The notes beneath the pieces are model-generated. The model made no database searches. It was not told the DNA's origin and saw only the letters and a list, made by a program, of their open reading frames with translations. Both the position numbers and the translations under genes were made by a program. This document shows positions 48,830 to 58,670 of a DNA stretch of 64,000 nucleotides, in pieces (positions within the stretch are counted from its first letter, which is position 1; the number at the start of each line of letters is the position of its first letter). This DNA comes from Tamarix chinensis (lineage: Eukaryota > Streptophyta > Magnoliopsida > Caryophyllales > Tamaricaceae). The stretch spans positions 81,700,245 through 81,764,244 of the forward strand of contig CM060175.1 in NCBI GenBank assembly GCA_030549775.1. Reading direction: 5' to 3'.

Positions 48830-49647
48830 AAAATGTGGTTCTTATTTGATATACTCCATATGTATATATAATTGAGTCAATAGTTGAATTTAGAATTGAA
48901 ATAATTAAAAAAAAACTTATCTTTTTTTTTAGAAATGATTTGTAAACGGACTTAATTCAACTCTCACTTGTGAACGATCTATTTAATAGTTATATTTAAG
49001 ACTACTCTGAGATAAATCGATCCAACTTATTTAATAAATAAGCTAAACAGGGTCGACTTGTTACGAGTCTACTCGTCGTACATGGCTCCGTCTTCAAGAA
49101 AAATATTGTCGGCCTTTTTTGTCCTTTTTTGACAAGAGCCTTGTTTGGGCCCGAAAGTCACAGCTTTGACGAATCTGAAGATCAGGGACTATGCAAAAAA
49201 GGTGCTCCAGCTAATTGAGTAAAAAAAAAAAAAAAAAAAGATGACACGACGTTACTGATTAATAATCGGGCATACGTTCCTGATTCATAAGGCCACCGAC
49301 AAATTGATTTGAATGATTGCATGCCATGACCATGAGGGAAGTATGGAACTCATCCCCTCCGGCCTCCACTCCCTACCAGCGTCGCACGGGGACCAGAACG
49401 AAAAAAGGAAAACGAAAATAAAATACAAAAACGTCATTCTTTAAAAGTATAGGAAACAGAGACTCGGAAAAAAGTTTTAAAAAATATATTTATTTATTCA
49501 GTTAATATGTTTAAATATATATTTCAGTTATTTATTTTATTTTAATAAATATATATATTATTTTATACAAACACATATATACACATTTTAATTAAATTTT
49601 ATTATAGGTTGTCAAAAGAATAGACACAGTTCAATAAAATTAAACAG

Positions 49648-49678
<31 letters not shown>

Positions 49679-52380
49679 CACTACTTAAAATATACATTAA
49701 CATTCTCAACTCACCAACATACTTTCAAAATGTCGAGTATATTAAACTATTTAATTATAGAATTTTTTTTTATCTAGCATCTAATATTACCTCATATATT
49801 TTTTTACCTTAACTGAAAGTCTCCGTCTTCGGGAATGTTCAGAGACTTTCCTAGGACGCGAAACGAGGGGCAAACATCATCCCCGTGCTCCACAGCCCCC
49901 CTACCCCACGACAATGTCTTCCCGAAGATCTAGTAGTCCCAAACAACAATAAGATTGTCCTTCCAAAATTTAAGATCGCAAGTATAGTATTTAATTATTT
50001 TTTTTATCTTTTTTATTTTTATTAATTTATTTTAAATTTTATTTATTATTATGTACTCACCAATCTCAAATTTATAACACCTAATTATTTTTTATCAATC
50101 ACATCATCATCAATTATTTATACTTTACATTATTTAACACCAAATATAAGTAAAAAAATTAATAAAATAAATATAACTAGAAAAATAAATAAAATAAATC
50201 ATATAGAAAAATAAATATAAGAATGAGAGGTAGAATAAGTGATATAAAAATTATTGGACAAAAAATGATGTATTTATCGTCAAAAAAATTTTTAGCATTA
50301 CTATTAACAGTCATATTTTTATATAAATATAATAAAAAAATTATGTTCTAACGATAAAAAAATTAGGCTAAAACTGTACCAAAAAGTATAAAAATCAGTT
50401 GAACATGCAAACCGTGGAAGCTAATTTTAGATATTGGAAGCCCTAAATTTTTTAAGGTACAACAAATTGAGGGTAAATTTTTTTTCTACAACCACAACAT
50501 CAAATTCAAGGTTCCTAAATTTAAAATTAGGATTCTTTTTTTTTTGCACCATTGCATATGCTCTTAGGGTAATACGATGATGATAAATTGTTATACATGT
50601 AGAAAATACATGTTTGTAATTGTAGGTATCTATAATGAGCCAATCTTCCATTTTTATATCAAGTTTTGAATTCTCATACTACGACTATCCGAATTAATAT
50701 AGTTATTTTATTTTAAGAAGCTCGTATATCTTTTCACATCTAAAATATACATCTAGAGCAGTTTGATTCAATATTAGATCCTTAAGGAAAATAAGCAAAA
50801 CCCTTTACAGAACTATAGAATGAACCACAAAGAATCTAGTAGCCAGTGTTAATTATAGGTGTGAAGGATGGAGACATAGAAATTTATATTTTTCAGGCCC
50901 AAAATCGATCCTGCTATCCTAACATTATTAAATCCTAACACTCATGCCTTGTTTGTTTTGTCTAATTTTTCAAATGTAATCCTAACATTATATTTAGGGT
51001 CATTAATATATATACATATTATTTTTAAGAATTTTACATATAATTAGAGAATACTATTAGTATACTTCTAACTAAAAAAATATTATATAAAATATACTTA
51101 TATTTCACTACTATTATGATAATTTATCATAAAATTAATTTTTTTATTATTATGCTTATGTTTCACAACTATTTTATTATAATTTACGATTTTTATATTT
51201 GTGTTTAACTACTATTGCCTTCATATTTTGCCATAATTAATAACTTTATGTTTTGTTATAGTTGATGTTAATTTTTTTCCCTAATATTAGTTGTGAATTT
51301 TCTAAAAAATATGACTTATCATGTTTCACTCCATACTTTTATTATTATTGTGATTGTGTTGTTCTTTTCATATTTTACCATAACTATCATTATTTTTTTT
51401 TTACTAATGCTAATTGTAATTTTATTAATAAAATTATATTATCATATTCTCCTTGATTGCCTTCACGTTCTAACATTGTTGTGTTTTATGTTATCATTGT
51501 TGTTCGTATATTTTATTATTGTCGCTTTTATGTTTTATTGTAGTTGTCTTCATATTTCATCGTAATTTTTTCATATTTTACTATAGTTGGCGTCCATATT
51601 TTAACATTAAAATAACCTTTTACCGTTTATTATTAGTAACGCTTTATCTTTATAACAATTAATATTTCACCATTATTACACTGACCTTTCACTATTATTA
51701 TTTTTTTTTTCATTGCTATTGAATTATAATTTATCATTACTTTTCTCATATTTTACTATACATGTAGAACTACTTCACAATTATTACATATATTTAGTCA
51801 TTTAGGTGTTGATGTTCACTGCCTTCACTTTTCACTATTATTATACCAATATTTTATGTCACCATAATTTTTGTATGAAAAGTATGTTAATATAAACGTT
51901 CACTTATAGAGAAAAAGCTTAGAAAAAGTTTGGTATAATTATTTTATAATTCTTACATTCCACATTAAAATTAAGCTAGTTTTTTTAAAAGAAAAAAAAA
52001 ATGACACGGCACTCCCTACATTAGCACCGCACTGCCGCTACTCTATTAAACTTCTACTCACATACAACACTGTTATCGAAACACGACATGTCCGGTGACG
52101 TGGTAGTCTTTTGAGCAAATCTGACAAGTAATCTCGCTTTAGTCTGAGTCAATAAAATCAGTCTAAAATGCTACAAAGCCAAAAGCTAGCCGAGAGACTA
52201 TGTCGGATACAATTAATTCTAAATAAAACTTGGCAGCACTTTAATTTGAATATAATATCAGTGTTTGATTATCTTTACAGCTCACATCACATATGTCAAA
52301 ATCTCGGACTCTCCGTATGGAATTACAATCTGCCCTTTAACATAGTTACCTGCCAGCTAATTTTTGCATTCAGGACAGAA
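48830..52380. other. AT-rich intergenic with simple repeats
   Basis: Very AT-rich. A poly(A) run lies at 49220-49239 and a (TA)n at 49651-49674. A 0.8-kb stretch (51.05-51.87 kb) has recurring TTTTACCATAATTAT and TTTCACTATTATTAT-like words. Small GC-richer islands are at 49.08-49.42 and 49.82-49.96 kb. No gene is recognised. Confidence 0.5.
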
Positions 52381-52690
52381 TTTTTACACGCGCGCGCTGA
52401 AATGTAAAACAAAATTGCAGCGCACGTGCCGGCCCGTAAAGCTAAGGGGAGCACTTAATTGGAACCGATTCGAGCGAACTGAATGAGCACTCCAGTGGCC
52501 TTTACGTAAGATCTGATCTACCGACCGCAGCGTGAAGTAAGCCGTGAGCGGGAAGGTAGATTGCAAATTGGAAGCATAATACTGAAGCCTCGAAGGGAAA
52601 CTTTTGCGATTGCAAATGCATCACCACGTGACAGTGAACTGTGATGCCCTCTCTCTGTACAAATACAACTCCTCCTTTTCTTTTTCCTTT
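52381..52690 (+). promoter_or_regulatory. Promoter-like island with ACGTG cores
   Basis: GC-richer 300 bp between AT-rich flanks. It holds CGCACGTGCC near 52421, TTTACGTAAG near 52502 and CACCACGTGACAG near 52622, then CT-rich leader-like sequence with CCCTCTCTCTGTACAAATAC. CACGTG is the G-box bound by bZIP and bHLH factors. No coding gene follows before the MULE, so it may be an orphan promoter or part of the MULE's left flank. Direction is inferred. Confidence 0.4.
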
Positions 52691-52969
52691 TTTTTTTGTC
52701 GCTTCAATCTTCCTTTTTCAATACTTTAAATTTAATACTATCCTTCTACTTACCCCTGAATTACCAAGATGACTTTTGCTATTTGGAAAAGTTATTGTCA
52801 GATATTATAGTATTTTTATTGTAAGTTTCCTTAGTACTAATAAGTAATATGTATGTATGTATATATACGAAACTGTTATTTGGAAAACAAGAATTTACTG
52901 TGCAGAAAATATTTGTGCAGTAAATTTTTAATTTATCCCTGTCGGCGCACCAACAATTATTTGATCCTC

Positions 52970-53072
52970 ATCTGCCATCTCTCCATTTCGACATCTCTCC
53001 CTATCTTCTCTCTTCTCTCTATTTTTCTCTCAAAATTCAGTCGAAAGTCTCCCTCCCGACAAGCAACCGAAG
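52970..53072 (+). other. Probable 5'UTR exon of the PMD gene
   Basis: CT-rich leader (TCTCCCTATCTTCTCTCTTC) ending AACCGAAG before GTAAGTATC, a strong donor. The only good partner acceptor is GAAATTCAG at 55147, immediately before the ATG of the PMD gene. Confidence 0.5.
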
Positions 53073-53159
53073 GTAAGTATCTTATTTTATTTTTAATTTT
53101 TAATTTATAATATATAATTATAATAATTTCTTTATTAGATTTGGTAATTTTTTTATTTT

Positions 53160-53470
53160 ATTAAGTAGATCTGGTAGGTTTCGGCGAAATAGACCGAAAG
53201 CCGATGAGGGTTTCGGCGAAAATGACCGAAGACTGGGGGGTTTCGAAAAAATCAACCGAAGGTCGGGAGGAGTTTCGACTAATTTTGCCGATGTGAGGCA
53301 TGAGATTCGGTAATAATTGCCGATGTCATGGCGGCGAATTAAAAAAAAAATAAAAATTGGAGCATCGGCAGTTTTTACCGATGGAAGGGCCTGGTTTCGG
53401 CTAATTTTGCCGATGTAAGGCATGAGATTCGGTAGAATCGACCGCAGGGAAGGCTTTGTTTCGGTAATTT
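53160..53470 (+). repeat. Left array of TTCGGC..GCCGA palindromic repeats
   Basis: Repeated TTCGGCTAATTTTGCCGATG and ATCGGCAGTTTTTACCGATGG words with TTCGGCGAAA/GACCGAA variants. The stretch 53333-53415 (GGCGGCGAATT, A run, TTGGAGCATCGGCAG.., GGCCTGGTTTCGGCTAATTT) matches 61557-61650 at the other end in the same orientation. Confidence 0.8.
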
Positions 53471-53529
53471 CTGCTGATGTGAGGGTCTCCTGGCTTAGTT
53501 TCCGCTAATTGGATTAGGGTTCCCGTTAA

Positions 53530-54500
53530 TTATATATAATAATTTAATTTAATTTAATAACGAAATTTAATTATATTTAGGATGTAAAATTATATATATT
53601 AATTATAATTTATTAATAATATTAATTGTACTCCAATATTCTAATTAAATATAGATTTGGTAAATTATACCTTTATTGTATTGTTTTGGTTATTTATAGG
53701 ATATATAATTATATATATTAATTATAGTTTATTAATTATATTGATTATGCACTAATATTTTAACTAAATATAGGTTCGATAAATTATCTCTCTATTGTAG
53801 GGTATTGGCTATATTTTGGATATGTAATTATTTATATTAATTATGTTTTATTAATTATAATAATTATGCTGTCATAATTTAATTAAATATAGGTTTGGTA
53901 AATGATCTCTCTATTGTAGGGTATTGGCTATATATTTGATTTGTAATTAAATGTATTAATTATGGTTTTTTTAATTATATTAATTATGCTGTCATAATTT
54001 AATTAAAGATAGGTTTGCGTGTATTATGTTAATGATTATAATTATATTTATTAATAATAATTTGTTAATTATTAATTATGTTAATAAATATATTTTGATT
54101 ATGGTTAATTGATTAATTTTAGAAAAATATATTTTTAGATTTATTATACTCTAATATTTGAATTAAATATAGGTTTTAGTAAATTGTCTTTCTATTATAG
54201 GATTTTGGTTATTTTTATGATGTAAAATTATATATATTGAATATAGTTTATTAATAATATTAATTTTACTCGAATATTGTAATGAAATATGGGTTTGGTA
54301 AATTATATCTGTATGTTATAGTTTTGGTTATTTGTAGGATATATAATTATATATATTAATTATGGTTTATTAATTATATTGAATATGCACAAATATTTTA
54401 ACTAAATATAGATTCGGTAAATGATCTCTCTATTCTAGGGTATTGGCTATATCTTTGAAGTGTAATTTGTATATATTAATTAAGGTATATTAATGATATA
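53530..54500 (+). repeat. 120-bp AT-rich minisatellite, about 7-8 units
   Basis: ATAGGTTTGGTAAATTATCT-type word recurs at 53651, 53769, 53889, 54009, 54169, 54289 and 54407 (mostly 118-120 bp apart, one 160). It is followed in each by TATTGTAGGGTATTGGCTAT, TTAATTATGTTTATTAATTA and AATATTTTAACTAAAT variants. It lies wholly in the predicted 5' intron of the PMD gene. Confidence 0.85.
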
Positions 54501-55147
54501 TGCTAATTAAAGATTTTAATTATGGTTAAGTTGATTAAATTTGTTTATTATGTTTATAGATTTGTTAATACGTTGTTAATTATGTTATTGTATTATTTAT
54601 ATATGATTAGATGTTTATTACATTTAATTATATTTTCATTAAATATGTTAAATATTATTATGTGACAGGGATTATTTGTGAATGTTTTTAATTATATTGA
54701 TAGGATAATAGGTTAGATTTGTTTAATATTTTTGTTAAATGTATTTATAATAGATAAAATATGTTTATATTTGAATTATATTTAATTATGTTGCTAATTT
54801 GTATGGAATATATTTGGATAATTCTGGTTGGATTATTGAAAAAATAGATGAGGACATACCATAATTAAGTATACTTTAGTTGTTATATTATACTAAACTC
54901 CTACTATTAAGTAATACAAATATTGTTGATATATGTAATGAATAAAGTAGATGATTAATGTAAAGATATTGTATTTGAGTTATATGGTTGGGTATACAGA
55001 TCTCTTTGGCTATCATAATATGAATTGATATTTATTAATGATATTAATTTCATGTATGTAATTAGGTTATATTTATGTTATCACGTATTACCTTCAATTC
55101 ATATACATAATTAAAAATGACTTTATGTATTTATTATTGAAATTCAG

Positions 55148-57638
55148 ATGAGTCACAGACAAGACAATGTAGTAGATAGAACCGATGGTCGGCATGTGAC
55201 TGCTTCTGCACGACGTAACAGAACTGGTACTGAGGTACCTGCGCCGATGGCTCGTTTGAGAAATTTCGCAGGAGAGAGTATTACCAAAGGATTACGACGA
55301 TCTAAGAAATCTGGAGAACAAGAACCGGAAGAAGCATCAGAACAACAAGAATATGCAGAAGTTAGCGAAGAACCATCGTCTAGTCAACAAGGTCATAAAT
55401 TCCATCATTTATAGACTATGCAGGTCGTCCATATTTGTGGCTGATGTTGGTACTGCGGGGTTTGGAGGTTTGGGGGCAAGAGGTCCGTTTGGAGGTTTGG
55501 TTATCTTGGTTTGATGGTGATGGAGGTTTCGAGGGTTGGAGGTTGTATTTGAGATCTTATCTGTATGGATATTGAGAGTTTTATGTAGGGTTGGAGGTTA
55601 CGAAGTTCATTATGATGTATGGATTAGGTATGGATTCTAGGATTTATGAGTTTCTCAATATATATTACATTACCAATCACTAATCACAGGAGGAGGAGGA
55701 GGAGGAGGAGGATGACATCGACACAGGATTACAGAAGGAGATGATGGAGGAGGAGGAGGAGAGGAGATGAGGAGGAGGAGAGAGGATGAGGAGGAAGGAT
55801 CGAGGAGTCCTGATGATGTTAGGAGATAGTAGATGATGATGATGGATAGGATGATCATCATGATATGTTGTGATGCTGGTCGATAGATGATGAGAGAGGT
55901 ACAATTAAAGGATGATGGTATTGCTTGGGCCATGTCCAGGAGGTCCAATAATTCCTGATTTGATTCCTAGCTTTGGTGGTCACGCAGCTAGCTTTAGATT
56001 TATGGTTAGGAAAGGTAAGTTTAATATATCCATTATTTCTTAATTATTATTTTATATGTAATCAATCATATGTACACATTACATTTGCTTGTTGTATTGA
56101 TCAGGATCGGGGTTGTCCGAAGATCCACACGAGGCAGGAGGTTTTAAGAAGTTTTCTAGGAAGTGTCAATGATAGGATGTTCACTCTGATACGACGAACA
56201 GGATTATCACACCTTCCATCCTGCACATTTGAACATGTGAACGTGCCGCTTATTTCAGCATTTATCGAGCGATGGCAACGGACACAAATAGCTTTCATAT
56301 GCCATGGGGGGAGATGACGATCACTCTTTTAGATGTACATCGTATATTAGGGCTACGAGTTGATGGTCATCCATTACATTTGGACATGACGGCGGACACG
56401 CGTGGGCAAATGATTGGTGCAATGGGTGCCTTATTTGGGATGGAGGAAATGCAAATGAATGAAGTCACTCGAAAGGGCGGGCTTCCATTTAAATGGCTGC
56501 AAGAAGTATGTGAATCATACTGGTTAGGGGACGAAGCAAAAGCGATCGGGTATACATTATGGTTGATCGGCTTATCGCTGTTTGTCGATAAGACGGTTGA
56601 TAAAGTTAATCCATATTTTATCATTTTCCTTCAAGATCTTAGCCAGGTTGAAGGTTATGCATGGGGTGCAGCCACACTTGCTTTTTTATATCGACAGCTT
56701 GGCATGGCTTTTAGAGCCGACGCTGCTCAATTGTCTGGATGCATAACTCTATTACAGGTAATTTTATAATCAATATATATATACATATATGCTATACTCT
56801 ATATTCATTATGATGGCTAACAATCGAATATTATGACAGACGTGGATATATGAATACTTTCCTGGGTTTGGAGTGGAAAGATCTGGGTATGATCCAGACC
56901 ATCCTCGTTGTATGAGGTGGTCTTGTGGCCAGAAATTCGAAAATCAATTGGAGACGCTCGAGTACTTTCGGGCAAAGATTGATGTTATGTCTGCGTCGAA
57001 GGTATGCTAAATCAATTATTTTATCCTCCTATATTATATTTGTGATATCCATATTTACTTGAATATTTTCGTGAAAGGTCAATTGGGATCCGTACGGAGT
57101 TGCTGATCCATATATATATTGTCGTATGGCATTCTATCACGGTTGTATACACTGTTTGGCCAAAGTTGAACCACATATGCCTGATAGAGTGACACGACAA
57201 TTCTGTTATACACAAGTCATCCCTGAGGAGCCCATCAAGCCAAATAGAAACTCATACAGAGGTCCTTCCCTGAAGAAGTACAAAGTATACTATGCACACA
57301 TGCTCGGGCAATGGTTCTTGAGGTATGAACATATTTTGGGTCCGGATGTTTTTGGACCAGCTGTTGAATACCCATGGGAAGTGGCCGATGATTATATGGA
57401 TTGGTATGTTCTGATAACGCATAGATATATATTGGCTACGATGGAAGAATATTTGGCTGAACATGCGAACGATGATCATCATATACCAGCCGAAAAACAT
57501 CTGAACAAAGCACGTAAAACTATTCGTCGATTGTATTGGAGGGGAGAGCCAGCTCCAAATTATGAGCAGTTAGTTACATGTATCGAAACCCTTGTGCGTG
57601 ATTTAGGAGTTACTCCACCTCGGCGTGACCATTTGTAA
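55148..57638 (+). pseudogene. Plant mobile domain (PMD) gene of MULE, frameshifted
   Basis: An N-terminal exon from 55148 (MSHRQDN.., charged) leads to a repeat-rich region. The conserved part ends LALDLWLGK at 56014; then exons 56105-56757, 56840-57001 and 57078-57638, all GT-AG. The PMD core shows FIERWQR, then SFHMPWGEMTITLLDVHRILGL, WGAATLAFLYRQLGMAF and LSGCITLLQ. The C-terminal exon has VEPHMPDRVTRQFCY and MDWYVLITHRYI. PMD proteins occur in Gypsy and Mutator-like elements and in host MAIN/MAIL1 proteins that act in gene silencing. One base seems lost near 56280 (between ERWQR and DTNSFHM) and the frame also shifts near 55980 within the IPSFGGH-x-LALDLW segment, so it is probably not translated intact. 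Frames also break in the Gly/Glu-rich region 55.4-55.9 kb. Confidence 0.8.
55688..55800. repeat. GGA-rich simple repeat
   Basis: GGAGGAGGA runs at 55688-55711 and 55747-55767 with GAT/GAG variation after. It follows an acceptor-like ATCACAG and may have encoded a Glu/Asp or Gly tract of the PMD protein. Confidence 0.8.
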
Positions 57639-57887
57639 TGAACTTCATGTATTACCGTATTGTTATGTGAAAACATTAACATATGTTTGTTAGAATTAAT
57701 ATCACCTGTCCTTATTACTTTACCATTGACTATTTGTGTTCAAATTTAAAAACATATCAAGTGTTTTTTTATATATCCATAGTTTAGAACTTCGTGATAG
57801 AAATTATACTATATTTTATAAAATTACCACGTACATGTTACAAAGGATGTAAACTTAAATAAATGTACCATCCTAATTACAACAATT

Positions 57888-58670
57888 CTACATTAAAGTT
57901 GAGTCCGAAGATAAAGGATGAGGATCTTGTGTGTCATCATTTACCAATGCACGCCATTGTTCGAATCTTGAAGAATATTGCGTATTCCATGTTGAAACGC
58001 TGCTATCACGATATCTATTCCAATTGGTATGTACTGGTGGGAGTGGAAAACTTTCCAGAAGATATACCTGTAGAAAAAAAACTATTATGGCAGCCATTCA
58101 TATCATATTGAAATGGAAAAATTCTTCATTAAACTTAGTGCTCACCGATATGTAGTGACTCATGTCTTGCAAGAAAAATATAGTGACTTCAGTTTCAGGA
58201 CCTTAAATTCCGTGCATAGCCACTAAAGGTAGGAATGAGCTGCATGCATTCAATGAGTAATATGCGAACAACACACAGTAACGGGTTGCAATGCAATGAC
58301 ATGACCAATATCAGGCATTTCCATCCAGTGTGCCATCGGAGCTGGCCCTTCCCAGTGGGATAGTATTAAGAACTTGATCAACGCTTTCATAGACGAACAC
58401 ATTCTCGTACAACTGTCGTCTCGCCAATATCTCATGATACAAGTCGGTACGAATCTGAACCCATCGTTCTTCATCTCCTAGTATAATAGAAGCCAGTGCT
58501 CTGAAACCATAATTCCCATCTCCTAAAACATTACACCAGCTACTAATATAAGGAACTATATTTCGATTCATTTGAGTCACATATGGAAATTGAAATTGGC
58601 ATGATGACAGAAATGCCGATTGCCGTCCCCGACCCCGACGTTGAGTTGATCTAGGACGACTATAAAATTG
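57888..58670 (-). pseudogene. OTU-like cysteine protease domain, decayed (MULE copy 1)
   Basis: Continues in frame after the TAA that ends the transposase (58671). On minus it encodes SWCNVLGDGNYGFRALA, then EERWVQIRTDLYHE, in a second frame SHWEGPAPMAHWMEMPDIGHVIAL, in a third ATRYCVLFAYYSLNACSSFLPL, and after an intron (acceptor near 58071) VYLLESFPLPPVHTNW. OTU domains fused to MULE transposases normally read GDGNCGFRA, with Cys catalytic; here the codon is TAT (Tyr). Two frameshifts (near 58355 and 58300), an in-frame stop upstream and the lost Cys make it inactive. Whether these OTU domains act as deubiquitinases in such elements is not known to me. Confidence 0.8.

Larger units (their letters stand above)
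53073..55147 (+). other. Predicted 2.07-kb 5' intron of the PMD gene
   Basis: GTAAGT donor and TTGAAATTCAG acceptor. It contains the left palindrome array and the 120-bp minisatellite and is otherwise very AT-rich with no frames. Confidence 0.5.
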
